Translations under genes and position numbers: made by a program
DNA from: Prorocentrum cordatum
Taxonomy: Eukaryota; Sar; Dinophyceae; Prorocentrales; Prorocentraceae
Direction of reading: 5' to 3'
Assembly: GCA_963575745.1 (NCBI GenBank)
Contig: CAUYUJ010019115.1
Span: forward strand, 393,041-457,040
DNA length: 64,000 bases
The notes under the pieces: generated by a model
What the model was told of the DNA's origin: nothing
What the model saw: the letters and a program-made list of their open reading frames with translations, nothing else
Databases searched by the model: none
Shown here: piece by piece, positions 1 to 10,882 of the stretch
Layout: each line of letters begins with the position of its first letter
How positions within the stretch are numbered: position 1 is the stretch's first letter

Positions 1-2475
1 GGAAGCTCTCCCGGACCCGCTGCCGGGTCGGGCGAACCGCTGCGGGGATCGTGGAGCGGCGGAGATGGGCTGCTGGCGGGCACCACCACAGTCCGGCTTC
101 TAATCTAAAACCCTCTAGCTCCCAGAGAGCTCTCCGGGGATATTGTCTCTTAAGGTCGGGTCGGCTCCGCGCCGGAATTCCTCTAGCTCGCTGGGCGCGT
201 CCACTGGCACGCCCCCATGCGTGCCTGCACGCGTGCAAGCACGCGTGGACGCGTGCCTTCCTGCAGAGCTCTGTCACACCCCCCTGGGGCGCCTGCAGAG
301 CTCTGTCGAACCATTCTGAAGCGATCCTGCATTGCTGCGGACCCGCTGCCGGGCCGTCGAGGCGCTGCGGGGATCGTGGACCGGCGGAGATGGGCGGCTG
401 GCGGGCACCACCACCGTCCGGCTTCTAATCTAAAACCCTCTAGCTCTCTGAGAGCTCTCCGGGAATAACGAAGAGCTCTACGAGGTACTTTGTAGCGTTT
501 ATTGGTAGCGTCTAAAACCGGAGAGCAAGGAGCACACACCATAAATTCCTGCGAGCCCTCGGACGCTCTCGTGTGGGGCTCTGGGGGGGCTGCCCTGGAG
601 CGCCAGGATCGACCCCACGCGTGCCTGCACGCGTGCAGGCACGCGTGGACGCTTACCGGAAGCTCTCCCGGACCAGCTGCGACTTCAAACGAGCCCCTGC
701 GGGGATTCTCGAGCGGCAAAGATGAGCTGCTGGCAGGCATCACCACCGCCCGGCTTCTAATCTAAGACCCTCTAGCTCTCAGAGAGCCTTCCAGGAAAAA
801 TCCGGAAAGCGAAGAGATCGTCAGGAATGCTAGGGTCCACTTGGTAGCGTCCAAAACCCGGAGAGCAAAGATAGAACACACCAGAAAGCTTTCCTGGCGG
901 GCACCCGGACGCTCTCGTGAAGCGCTTCTGGGGCTCTGGGGGGCTCCCCTGCAGCGCTTCTGAAGCGCTGCCAGGAACGCTTCCATGCGTGCCTGCGCGC
1001 GCGCAGGCGCGCGTGGACGCGTGCCCGAAGCGCTCCCGAACGGGCTGCGAGGTTTTACAGGTCGCTGCGGGGATTCTGGACCGGCGGAGATGTGCTGCTG
1101 GCGGACACCACCGCCGTCCGGCTTCTAAAACCCTCTAGCTCTCAGAGAGCTCTCCGGGAAAAACCCGGAGAGCGGAGAGACCCTCCAGAACGGGGCATCT
1201 TTTCTGGAAAGCTCTTGGAGGTCTCTTGAAGCGCTTCGAAAGCGCTGCCAGGCACGCTTCCATGCGTGCCTGCACGCGTGCAGGCACGCGTGGACGCGTG
1301 CCCGAAGCGCTTCCGGACCCGCTGCGAGGTTTTACAGGCCGCTGCGAGGGTCCTGGACCGGCGGAGATGGGCTTCTGGCAGGCACCACCACTGTCCGGTG
1401 TCTAATCTAAAGTCCTCTAGCTCTCAGAGAGCTCTCCGGGAACAGGAAAATTTCCCTGGAGGGCTCTTGGGGGCTTACCAGGAGCGCTTCTCAAGCGCGT
1501 GCCTGCACGCGTGCGGGCACGCGCGGACGCGTGCCAGAACCTCTCCCGGACCCGCTGCTGGGACAAACGAATCTCTGCGGGGATTCTGGATCGGCGGAGC
1601 TGGCAGGCACCACCACCGTCCGGCTCCTAATCTAAAGCCCTACAGCTCTCAGAGAGCTCTCCGGGAAAAACCTGGAGAGCGAAGAGACCCTCGGGGACGG
1701 GAGATCTTTCCTAGAGAGCTCTGCGGCCCCCCCTGCAGCGCTTCTGGAACGCTTCCACGCGTGCCTGCACGCGTGCAGTCGCACGTGGACGCGTGCTGGA
1801 GCCGCTCCCGAACCAGCTGCCGGCCCGGGCGAACTGCTGCGGCGGACGTGGACTGCCGTGGAGGAGCTCCTGGCGGGCACCACCTCCGTCCGGCTTCTAA
1901 TCTAAAACCCTCTAGCTCTCAGAGAGCTCTCCAGGAATCAATGCCGAAGAGCTCTACGAGGTACGTGGAAAGCGCGCCCGAACCAGCTGCCGGGCGAGGC
2001 GCTGCGGCGGACGTGGAGCGCCGTGGAGGAGCTCCTGGCGGGTACCACCACCGTCCGGCTTCTAATTCAAAGCCCCTCTAGCTCTCAGAGAGCCCCCCGG
2101 GAACATTGTGCGCCCGGGCCGGCTGGATCAACTAGCTGCACCCCGCGCCGGAATTCCTCTAACTCATCGATGCAGAAGAGCTCTACGAGGAACACACACC
2201 AGAAACCTTTCCTGGCGAGCCCTCGGACGCTCTCGTGAAGCGCTTCTGGGGCTTTGGGGGGCCCTCTGCAGCGCTTCTGAAGCGCTGCCAGGAACGCTTC
2301 CACGCGTGCCTGCACGCGTGGACGCTTGCCAGACTCGCCCGGACGGGCTGCGACCCCGGGCGAACCGCTGCGGGGATCCTGGACCGGCGAAGATGGGCTG
2401 CTGGCGGGCACCACCACCGTCCGGCTTGTAATCTGAAACCCTCTAGCTCTCAGAGAGCTCTCAGGGGCCCAAAGC
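1..2475 (+). repeat. Family A hairpin-repeat array, left block
   Basis: Irregular tandem copies of a GC-rich unit of roughly 270-480 bp. Each unit has, in order, a GCGCTTCTGAAGCGC-type inverted repeat, a long palindrome built from CACGCGTGCCTGCACG and its complement (a perfect 32-bp copy lies at 616-647), a conserved stretch containing GATGGGCTGCTGGCGGGCACC, and an AGCTCTCAGAGAGCT inverted repeat. The many ORFs here (for example 271 codons at 1266-2081) follow from stop-poor GC-rich repeats and change frame from unit to unit, so I do not call genes. The same family recurs at 13065-14660 and 15865-26230. Confidence 0.9.
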
Positions 2476-2542
2476 ATCGGGGAGTGAAAAGAACCAAGTG
2501 CGCCGAAAAACCAAGTAGTTTTGGTTTTGAGGTCAAAACCAA

Positions 2543-3195
2543 GCGAGCGCGATCGGTTCGCAGAAAAACCGATCGCGGTTGGTTTTCGGGAAACCAAGAG
2601 CGTATCCGCATGAAACCAATACGCGAGATCGCCTCCCCCTTTCACATATCAATCATTCAAAAGGAGGCAGGGGTGGGGGCGGCGCTCAGGGCACGTTGGA
2701 AACACCGTGGTGGAGGTGCAAAAATACATACACCTATACATATATAATTATAGAAATAGCTGCGAGCGTATGTTCAAAACACTTTAGACCATACGTGTTT
2801 ATCACACGATAACACATAATACGCATCATGCGTAATGACACATGGGCGAGCGCCATTGAATGGGGATCCAATGGCCCATGCCCATGTGTCAGGCATTAGA
2901 CCTGATACGTATTGTGCGTTATCGTGTGCTACGCATGCATGACCTAAAGCGTAACGAACATACGCTCGCAGCCATATATAGATGTGTATGTCTATCTACA
3001 TATATGCAACACCACGGTGTCTCCAACGTGCCCGAGGTGCCGCCCCCCCCCCTCCCCCTTCTCTATGTCTGATATTTGAACACACGGGGCGAGGGGGAGG
3101 CGATTTCGCGTTTGGTTTCATGCGGATGCGCTCTTGGATTTTCCAGGATACAGCCACGCTTGGTTTTCCTGCAAGCCGATGGCGCCCGCTTGACG
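2543..3195. repeat. Large foldback (inverted repeat), arms about 320 bp
   Basis: The left arm (about 2543-2858) and right arm (about 2872-3195) are imperfect reverse complements around a centre near 2865. Matching landmarks are GAGCGTATCCGCATGAAACC on the left against GGTTTCATGCGGATGCGCTC on the right, GCACGTTGGAAACACCGTGGTG against CACCACGGTGTCTCCAACGTG, and GACACATGGGC against its complement at the centre. No transposase is present. It could be a foldback or MITE-type element; no target duplication is obvious. Confidence 0.8.
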
Positions 3196-3579
3196 CACAC
3201 GCACGCACACATACATGTACGGTGGTACAGGTATGGATATAGGTTTGTATACATACGTCAATGAGTTAGACATATGACGCAATGACATGTTGGCGCACAC
3301 GTGTGGCTTCGTATCGATGCATATGCATATGCGGCATACGTGCCACCTATGTATGGTCTACGCGTTCGAACATGGGAGTTGCACGCTCTGCGTTTATTAC
3401 AATACGTCAAGACACACATACACGTGTTACCCAGACTTCGATACGCCCACCCATGTTATATACGCGTTACATATACATGCGTTGAATGAGCGTACTTGAC
3501 ACGTGTACGTACATGTACAAGATGTACCATATATATACACACGCGTACAAAGCGTTTAGGTCTGTACGATCCATCGTGC

Positions 3580-3582
<3 letters not shown>

Positions 3583-3615
<33 letters not shown>

Positions 3616-3756
3616 GCGTATACATTCAATACTGCACAGACGTATACTTGTATGTGTTATATATACTGCTATGCGTACGCGTATACGTGGCACATGTCGT
3701 ACATATCTATGGCAGTGTTTGCGCACTAGACATGTATATATACAGTACAAAATGCT

Positions 3757-3791
<35 letters not shown>
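3583..3791. repeat. Two (TA)n microsatellites in a TACGTA-rich stretch
   Basis: Uninterrupted TA runs lie at about 3583-3611 and 3760-3791. The flanking 3200-3830 is alternating purine-pyrimidine DNA rich in TACGTA and ATGTAC. No gene is seen. Confidence 0.95.
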
Positions 3792-3795
<4 letters not shown>

Positions 3796-3814
3796 GCACA
3801 TCGCGTACATTTGG

Positions 3815-4605
<791 letters not shown>

Positions 4606-4619
4606 TAATATTACTACCA

Positions 4620-4700
4620 CTACACCTCGTTATCCTTTCTTCCCTCCTCCTCCACATCCGCCCCCTCATCCTCCTCCTCCTCATCCTCCTCCTCCTGTTC
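4620..4700. repeat. CCT-rich simple repeat
   Basis: A pyrimidine-rich CCTCCTC stretch bridges the AGT repeat and the next minisatellite. Similar CCT blocks lie at 7880-8030, 11041-11150 and 47766-47830. Confidence 0.85.
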
Positions 4701-4736
4701 CTCCCCCCCTACTCCAAATTCGCGCAAGGAGCCCCC

Positions 4737-5010
4737 AATGCGGTACAAGACGGCCCAATAGGCCCCCCAGACGCCTCCAAGACGGCCCAAGAGGCCTCCG
4801 GGAGCTCTTCCATGAAGGCCAGAAGAAGCTAAACTCAGTGATGTCCCTTATGTTTTAAAATGATTTTGGCATTTGCGCCTCGACGGCCCAAGACGGCCCA
4901 AGAGGCCCCCAACATCGCCCAAGAGGTCTCCAAGAGGGCCCCATGGCGGCCCAAGGGGCCGTCCAAGACGGCTTCAAGAGGGCCCCATGACGGCCCAAGA
5001 GGTCCCTGCG
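4737..5010 (+). repeat. GGCCCAAGAGG minisatellite
   Basis: Repeated phrases GGCCCAAGACGG, GGCCCAAGAGG and CAAGAGGGCCCCATG occur about ten times with drift. The same phrases return at 55540-55700, so this is a dispersed family. No gene is seen; the reading frames here are short. Confidence 0.75.
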
Positions 5011-5073
5011 AAGTGGGTATGCGGAATCGGGCGTAGCCTGTGGATCGTGGAACATGTCAGTGATCGGCGAGGG

Positions 5074-6954
5074 TCACGTGTTTTTTGTTGTTCCGCAAGG
5101 GGGCCCCACGTCTTGTTCGTCCACTGGCATTGCTGGTGACGCAAACCTGCCGCCGACATCACCACTTGAAACTCGGAAAGATACGAATGACGAGAATCGC
5201 ATTCTCGTCCACTTCAAGTGGGCCCCCACGCGGTACTTTTTCATCATGGATGAAGCGACTTGAACAGCGGGCGTGCCCCTTGTGCACGAGTGTGCAAGAC
5301 TGCTCGCTTTTCCGACCAAGTCTTCGCCACCGTAACACCAAGAGTACCGTGGGTTTAGAAATTCAGCTTGCTGCACCAAGTGCCAACAGTAATGAAATTT
5401 TGGAACCGTGTTGTATCGTTTGCGATCTTTTTTCTTTTCTTCTTCCGATAGCGCAGAATATGCACGGAGGAAGCGAGAACCCGCATCCTTGAAGGCAGCA
5501 TATTCAGTGTCAGAAAAGACCATATCACCAGAATGCATGATATCATACATGCGCTCTAAAGCCGATAGAATTTCCAATTTGAACAAATCATAAGCATCTC
5601 CGCTTGCGTACATTTTCACCAAGTCGACCATTTTAGGAACCATATTCCGAACGTGCGATGCTTTCATCTGGTGTAGGACTGGGTACTCCTGGTGTGGCCT
5701 GCTCACGTTACAGAAATTCTTCAGCTCAAACCTGTCGAACTCCGAGCCATGCACCGATCTTGAGGAAAATAACACATCAGCCACCTCCTGCGCAGCCACA
5801 GCCCTGGTTTTCCCACGGATCTTATCAAATACTATGTTGAAAACGGCGTTGGCCAGAGCGTGAGATGCCACGCCCAAATCCACCGTGTGTAGCCAGTCCA
5901 CCTTGTAATGCCACGCAGTCCACCCGACCACGTTGCAGAGAGGATGTTGATTCAAACGCCGCGGTTTCGACCTGAACCATTCCGCAGCTCCATCGAAGTC
6001 GAACCAATCGTTGTGCTTGGAACCTTTGACACAGTTGCACCACCCACATGCAGGCTTTGGCGGCATGTTGGCGTGGTGCGGTAGCCCCAGTGAGTTCTCG
6101 AAATATTCCATGTCACCCAGCATGCCAAAACTCACAACAAAGAAACCTTGTGGGCATATTTTCTCGCCTGCCCTCGCAGCCATGTGGTCTGGAAGGTCAT
6201 TCCCGAACGGATCTTTATCAGCAAATCTGTTGTGATAGAGTTGATTGAGGTCCCAGGCGATCCATGACCATATCGTTCCCCACGCGCCGCCCTGCCCACT
6301 TGCTGTCGCGTTTTTCGGCCACGATGCAAGGAATAGGTTTGTGTTTGCAATAGATCCTTCCTTGAGCAATCCACTCATGGACACTGTGACCAACGAATCG
6401 TTATATTGATATGAAGCACCATCCCCATGAACAAATATAGGAATTGCCTTCTTCCGATAGTCGGCCCGCTTCCACGCAGGATGATTTTGCAGCGCTGGAT
6501 TCCGCTTTGACTGCATGCTCCAAAATTTCTCCAACTGCGACAAGCCAAATATAGCATCGAATTCGTCTTCCAAGGAATCAGATTTAGCGAGAGCACGAAA
6601 CCAGTCCGAAGGTAGATACATGGACACGTCCGTGAAGAACGTATGCTTTTCACCTGCAGTAGATTCTACGAAGGGTATTCTGTACGAGCGCGGCTCTGGT
6701 GTTTCCATACCATCACAAAATCTGGTCATGAGGTCCCTGTGAATATTCCCCTGCTGCGTGCCATGTGCGCCGCAGGAAGCAATGTCGTCGATTTCCGATT
6801 CTTTATTTCCTGACAATTTGATTGCGTGGGCAATCTCCTGGATGTCTGGCGCCGAAAGATGGCCCCACGCCCACTTCATCAACAACACTGTCGCAACTGG
6901 CGACACATTATCTCTCGACCCAAGCTTGGAATGCGCGTGTCGTTTTCTTTTCAT
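5074..6954 (-). CDS. Uncharacterised dinoflagellate-type protein, possibly transposase-derived, on a retroposed mRNA
   Basis: This is a 626-codon frame starting at the ATG at 6954. Eleven bases before that ATG ends a relic spliced leader (6966-6985), which fixes the start; the open frame upstream of the ATG only reads through the leader. The protein is rich in Trp, His and Cys. It contains IPIFVHGDGASYQYNDSLVT near the first third, a Cys cluster CGWCNCVKG, VDWLHTVDLGVASHALANAV in the middle, and VPKFHYCWHL followed by YGGEDLVGK near the C-terminus. The order of an early hDG, a middle LHxxDLGV and a late His-rich segment with ED resembles Tnp2/CACTA-type transposase-like proteins, but I cannot place catalytic residues securely, so the function is inferred only. 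The frame is intact and no intron is needed. There is no clear poly(A) remnant after the TGA. Confidence 0.75.
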   Translation of the reverse strand: MKRKRHAHSKLGSRDNVSPVATVLLMKWAWGHLSAPDIQEIAHAIKLSGNKESEIDDIASCGAHGTQQGNIHRDLMTRFCDGMETPEPRSYRIPFVESTAGEKHTFFTDVSMYLPSDWFRALAKSDSLEDEFDAIFGLSQLEKFWSMQSKRNPALQNHPAWKRADYRKKAIPIFVHGDGASYQYNDSLVTVSMSGLLKEGSIANTNLFLASWPKNATASGQGGAWGTIWSWIAWDLNQLYHNRFADKDPFGNDLPDHMAARAGEKICPQGFFVVSFGMLGDMEYFENSLGLPHHANMPPKPACGWCNCVKGSKHNDWFDFDGAAEWFRSKPRRLNQHPLCNVVGWTAWHYKVDWLHTVDLGVASHALANAVFNIVFDKIRGKTRAVAAQEVADVLFSSRSVHGSEFDRFELKNFCNVSRPHQEYPVLHQMKASHVRNMVPKMVDLVKMYASGDAYDLFKLEILSALERMYDIMHSGDMVFSDTEYAAFKDAGSRFLRAYSALSEEEKKKDRKRYNTVPKFHYCWHLVQQAEFLNPRYSWCYGGEDLVGKASSLAHSCTRGTPAVQVASSMMKKYRVGAHLKWTRMRFSSFVSFRVSSGDVGGRFASPAMPVDEQDVGPPCGTTKNT

Positions 6955-6965
6955 ATGGAGAAATG

Positions 6966-6985
6966 CTTGAGCCAAAAACGGCTAC
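6966..6985 (-). other. Relic dinoflagellate spliced leader
   Basis: The minus strand reads GTAGCCGTTTTTGGCTCAAG against the dinoflagellate spliced leader 3' part GTAGCCATTTTGGCTCAAG. There is one substitution (A to G) and one extra T. The ATG of the 626-codon ORF follows after 11 bases. A genomic leader this close to an ORF is the known sign of a trans-spliced mRNA that was copied back into the genome. Confidence 0.8.
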
Positions 6986-7129
6986 AGATAATTTTAGGAT
7001 GGGCGTGGGATGGTGTCCGCTTCAACCCGTCCAGGTGTACGTGCGCTTTCAAGCGCCTATGGTTTCGTTAGGATAAGGTGCCAGGTGTCCACAAGGGCTA
7101 CCCAGGAACAAGTTTGGATCAAGGAAGCT

Positions 7130-7500
7130 TGTCAATAGTTAAGGTTCAAGACACCCCAGGCAAAATTGGCTCAATAGTTATGGGTCAATAGTTCTGTTTC
7201 AATAGCTATGGCTTATTGTCAATAGTTATGGCCCAATATTCCCTCCTCCTCCTCCTCATCCGCCTCCTCCTCCAAAATGATAGCTCAAGATATCCGAAAC
7301 AACATTGGCTCAATAGTTATGGATCGTTTGCTTTGGCTCAGTAGTTGTGTTTTTTTGCCAATAGTTCTGACTCAAGATACCTTGGAGGAGGATGATGAGG
7401 AGGAGGAGGAGGGAGGAGAAGGAGGGAGGAGGTGGAGGAGGAGGTGCAGGGTGGTGGAGGAGGAGGAGGAGGGCGATGAGAAGGAGGGTAGGAGCCAGAG
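7130..7500 (+). repeat. CAATAGTTATGG short repeats and GGA-rich block
   Basis: Between 7130 and 7375 phrases such as GGCTCAATAGTTATGG and TCAATAGTT recur about eight times. 7382-7495 is a GGA/GAGG purine run. There is no convincing coding sequence between the 626-codon gene and the next gene. Confidence 0.7.
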
Positions 7501-7683
7501 ATACCGTTGATTGCTCGGGCCGTGGAGGCATCGCATCAGCCCTTGGAATAGCCGCGCTGACGTCTCCCGCGACTCAGGGAGCCAGATATACAACTCATGG
7601 CTCGGGCAGCGGAGGCCTCGCATCAGGCTTGGAAACGCCGCGCGGCCGTCTGCCGCGACTCAGGCAAACTCTCGGCGCAGACA

Positions 7684-7875
7684 GATGATACGGATGTGGA
7701 TTCTGAATATTGTCTGAATTCCGAATGAATTCAGAGCCACATTCTGAATTCCATCTGAATTCAGATAGAATTCAGAAAAATATTCTGAAAACGTTCTGAA
7801 AACCTATGTTTTTTTTTTCAGAAACAAATCTGAATTCCATCTGAAGTCAGACAATATTCAGAATCCGCATCGTCC
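7684..7875. repeat. Small AT-rich foldback, MITE-like
   Basis: The ends are reverse complements: GGATTCTGAATATTGTCTGA at 7698 pairs with TCAGACAATATTCAGAATCC ending at 7866. The GATGATACGG and CGCATCGTCC flanks extend the pairing. The interior is made of GAATTCAGA and TCTGAATTC steps. It is about 190 bp and non-coding, and its composition is clearly lower in GC than its surroundings. Confidence 0.8.
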
Positions 7876-7879
7876 AGGT

Positions 7880-8030
7880 CCTCCTCCTCCTCCTCCTCCT
7901 CCTCCTCCTCCCTCCTCCTCCCCCTCCAGCTCCTCATCCTCCTCCTCCTCCTAATCCTCCCTCTCCTCCTCCTCCTCCTCCTCCTCCTCCTCCTCCCTCC
8001 CTCATCCTCCTCATCCTCCTCCTCCAAGTT
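7880..8030 (-). repeat. (CCT)n simple repeat
   Basis: An almost pure CCTCCTCCT tract lies just downstream of the stop of the 362-codon gene on the minus strand. Poly-Arg and poly-Glu ORFs here are artefacts. Confidence 0.9.
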
Positions 8031-8097
8031 TTGTTGTTTGCTACTCCTCCTACTCCCCCGCTCCGGAGCTTGGTGCCTGCCGTCGAGCTCCAGCCCA

Positions 8098-9186
8098 TCA
8101 GAGCTTGCTCAAGAGGCCCTGGTGCTTGGTGACGTCGCTGAGCAGCGCTGTCACGCGAGCCAACTTCTTCTTGACCTCCTCCTCCTTCGGCTGCTTGCTG
8201 GTGGCGAACTGCTGGGAATACGTCTTGCCCAGGTCTGCCGCGTGGGTGTCCAGCGCGGCGCACAAGTCCTTCGTTGCCTTCTTCATCTTCTGATTGTATT
8301 GCGAGGCCTGCTTCTTCTCTGCGTCGATGGACCACAACTTCAGCTTCTTGGACATGCACGCTTTGGACGCAGCAGCAGCCTTCTTGAAGATGTCCCCGTC
8401 GTCGTCATCAACAGCCTGATCGCCCGCAACACTGCTCTTCGTCGTCTTGGCGCCGAAGATTTTCATGCCAGGACCACCAGTGATCGACTTGCAAGACGAT
8501 GCTGGTGCCTTTTGCCGCCATGACATATCTGTCGTCTCGAAGTCCCGCTCGTCCATGAGCATGCCGTCCAGCGCCTTCTCCCAGTCTGCGATATCCTTGG
8601 TATTGGTCTTAACCGACTTCCTCGCGCCCGCCGTCTTCTTGGCGTTCAGCTTCTTGTGCTTCTCCCAGTCGCTGTGGTCGATGTACATCGTGATGCGTCC
8701 CTGCTTGCTGTGCTTCGTCTCTGTGATGCCGCCAGTTGCGAGCAGGTCGGAGATCTCCTCATCGGTGTACTTGCTCAGGAGCTGCTTGTAGGACACAGGC
8801 TTCTCGCGATACATAATAGATTTCGTGTACTCGAGCGTCGAGACCAACTCGAAAAAGCCATCGTCGAACTGCTCTGCGATGACCCATGCCTTGACGAAGT
8901 CCTGGTGCGTCTTCTGCTTGGTCCCCGTCTTTGCTTGGGACTCTGCCTCCTCGACCACGGCCTTCGCCTCGTCGTCCTTGCTGAGCGCGTAGTTGAACTT
9001 CGACGACAGCTGCTTCTTCTCCTTCAACGTGAGATCTAGATCAGCCGATGGGTCGCCCTTCTCGCGAAACATCTGGAGCTTCTCCTCGAGGGTCATGCCC
9101 TGTTGTTGGCTCGCCAGGGAACCTGCTGCACTCGCTGCTGGCTTCTTCTTGGCGATCGTAAGCTTCACTTTCGACTTCGGGGCCAT
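8098..9186 (-). CDS. Lysine-rich uncharacterised protein
   Basis: A 362-codon frame starts at the ATG at 9186 (MAPKSKVKLTIAKKKPAA) and ends ALLSDVTKHQGLLSKL. The N-terminus is basic and low in complexity. The middle has a compact charged region (FVKAWVIAEQFDDGFFEL, KYTDEEISDLLATGGITETK) and the C-terminus is Lys/Ala-rich and probably helical. The open frame continues upstream through the 9291-9685 minisatellite as a Pro-Gln-Ala-Ser repeat; I place the start at 9186 because complexity and codon use change there. I do not recognise a conserved domain. It is flanked by two other minus-strand ORFs of similar style, which suggests a dinoflagellate multicopy family, but no spliced-leader relic is seen directly upstream. 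Confidence 0.65.
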   Translation of the reverse strand: MAPKSKVKLTIAKKKPAASAAGSLASQQQGMTLEEKLQMFREKGDPSADLDLTLKEKKQLSSKFNYALSKDDEAKAVVEEAESQAKTGTKQKTHQDFVKAWVIAEQFDDGFFELVSTLEYTKSIMYREKPVSYKQLLSKYTDEEISDLLATGGITETKHSKQGRITMYIDHSDWEKHKKLNAKKTAGARKSVKTNTKDIADWEKALDGMLMDERDFETTDMSWRQKAPASSCKSITGGPGMKIFGAKTTKSSVAGDQAVDDDDGDIFKKAAAASKACMSKKLKLWSIDAEKKQASQYNQKMKKATKDLCAALDTHAADLGKTYSQQFATSKQPKEEEVKKKLARVTALLSDVTKHQGLLSKL

Positions 9187-9290
9187 CCCCGAATCTGAAC
9201 ACGTGCAGAATACTGAGATTCGTTGCCGTTGACCACCGCTTGGGCGGAAATTGCTATGGGGAGGGGGATGAAAGAGGGATGGGGATGGGC

Positions 9291-9685
9291 CGCTTGCTGA
9301 GGCTGAGGCAGGCTGAGGCTGAGGCTGACGCAGGCTGAGGCCGAGGCAGGCTGAGGCTGAGGCTGAGGCAGGCTGAGACTGAGGCAGGCTGAGACTGAGG
9401 CTGGGGCAGGCTGAGGCTGAGGCTGATGCAGGCAAAGGCTGAGGAATGCTGAGGCTGAGGCAGGCTGAGGCTGAGGCTGAGGCTGAGGCAGGCTGAGGCT
9501 GATGCTGAGGCAAGCCGAGGCAGGCTGAGGCTGGGGCTGAAGCTGAGGCAGGCTGAGGCTGTGGCTGAGGCTGAGGCAAGCTGCGGCTGAGGCAGGCTGG
9601 GGCTGAGGCTGATGCAGGCAAAGGCTGAGGAAGGCTGCGGCTGAGGCTGAGGCAGGCTGAGGCTGAGGCTGAGGCAAGGGTGGGA
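9291..9685 (-). repeat. GAGGCTGAGGCAGGCT minisatellite
   Basis: About 400 bp of 6-bp-based units (GAGGCT, GAGGCAGGCTGA) lie immediately upstream of the 362-codon gene. On the minus strand the repeat is open in more than one frame, giving Leu-Pro-Gln-Pro-Gln and Ala-Ser-Ala-Cys products; this explains several long shadow ORFs. Confidence 0.9.
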
Positions 9686-9920
9686 GGGGCGGAGGGGGGG
9701 CCCCTTGCCCTGGAGGAGGAAGTGCAATTGTTCCTCGATGGGTCCTTTGGCCACGAGGAACAGGAGGAATAGATTTCACTAGCATTTTTCCGACGAACGT
9801 GGTCGTGCAGCCACCCCTAGCCGAACGAGCCATGCTTGTGTTTAGGTGCGGATCCTCCATCCCTCCCCCTCTCCCTCCCTCCCTCCCTCCCTCCCCCCTC
9901 CTAATCATCATCACCCTCCC

Positions 9921-10875
9921 TCCGCATCTGCAGCGTTTGTTCGCACCTCGCGACAGGAGGTGGTCACGCAGCTGCGTCGCGATCTCCTTGGACGAAGTGT
10001 TTTTCTCGACGAGGTACCCATGGATGAGCTTGATCACCTTGGCATGCTGTGGGCACCGTTTTTTTCGAGACACCGACTATGAATTGTTTATCCCCGTGGA
10101 CGCCGTCTTCGATGTAGCTCTGTAGGGTACCGTACGTTAAATAGAACTTCCCCTCCAATAGTTTCGTCTTCGTCGAGATTTTGCTCGCACTCATTTTTTT
10201 CGACTTCAATGAGACTTTGGTAGGGGTCTCAAGCTTGATATCTCCATGTTTTGCCGTCGATACCTTCGTCTTGACCGTAGACTTAACCACAGTTCCGATA
10301 TTCGAGATGCTGTCTTCGGGGCGGATATCATCAGGTAATTGCGGGGCGCCATCACTCTCGATATCGTGGCCGCCAGGCATGACCAAGCACGCGTCCTTGA
10401 TCGACTGAAGGCGAGCAATATTCTCTTTGTCGAGGCGCCGACATGCTTGTCTCCACCGTACCACTGAATGGCACATGCGACGGGCATGGTTGAGAATCGA
10501 AAAGATTCTCTCTGCTGTTGTTCCAACCCATTTGGCGCGAGGAACGTCATCAGGATGCAGCCCTTCGAAGCAAGACGCCACGTGCGACACGCTCTGCTTG
10601 AGATGACTGAGTAAGATGTACCCGTACGGGGCCACGCCCAGAAGTACGACCACGAAATCTGCGATTTGAGCGAGCCCGTGGCCCCTGACTGCCTGGCCTG
10701 CCAGGGGCCCATTGTGCACCCCGAAGTTGAAGCATGCCTGGATGCCCTTGTTTTCCACGTAGTGTTCCATCGCTTGATTAAGCTCCATCGCATTGTAGCC
10801 TGGCGTGGGTTGTCTGATGGTTGGTTTGGAATGTGCAGCCCGCGCGCGTTTGTGAGCACCCAGAGTCTTGGTCAT
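9921..10875 (-). CDS. Uncharacterised protein with spliced-leader relic and a homopolymer frameshift
   Basis: The ATG is at 10875, seven bases after a relic spliced leader (10883-10902). The first about 270 codons include FNFGVHNGPLAGQAV, a hydrophobic stretch IADFVVVLLGVAPYGYILLS, WVGTTAERIFSILNHARR and a Lys/Thr-rich linker. Near 10060 the frame runs into a seven-A tract (T run at 10059-10065 on the plus strand). Beyond it the plausible continuation RCPQHAKVIKLIHGYLVEK lies in the +1 frame and runs to about 9921, where it grades into simple sequence. The frame in use upstream becomes nonsense after the tract. This is either an assembly error, a pseudogene lesion or slippage. The C-terminal end is uncertain. 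I recognise no catalytic domain. Confidence 0.6.
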
Positions 10876-10882
10876 TTTTGAT

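Noticed and set aside
1266-2081. 271-codon ORF in family A
   Set aside because: It spans three repeat units and changes register; the same peptides recur in other frames at other units.
7140-7375. GGCTCAATAG phrases as plus-strand spliced-leader relics
   Set aside because: Only the GGCTCAA part matches; the upstream GTAGCCATTT is missing and no ORF follows. It is a local short repeat.
9187-9621. N-terminal extension of the 362-codon gene
   Set aside because: It is Pro-Gln-Ala-Ser translation of the minisatellite; composition changes abruptly at the ATG at 9186.
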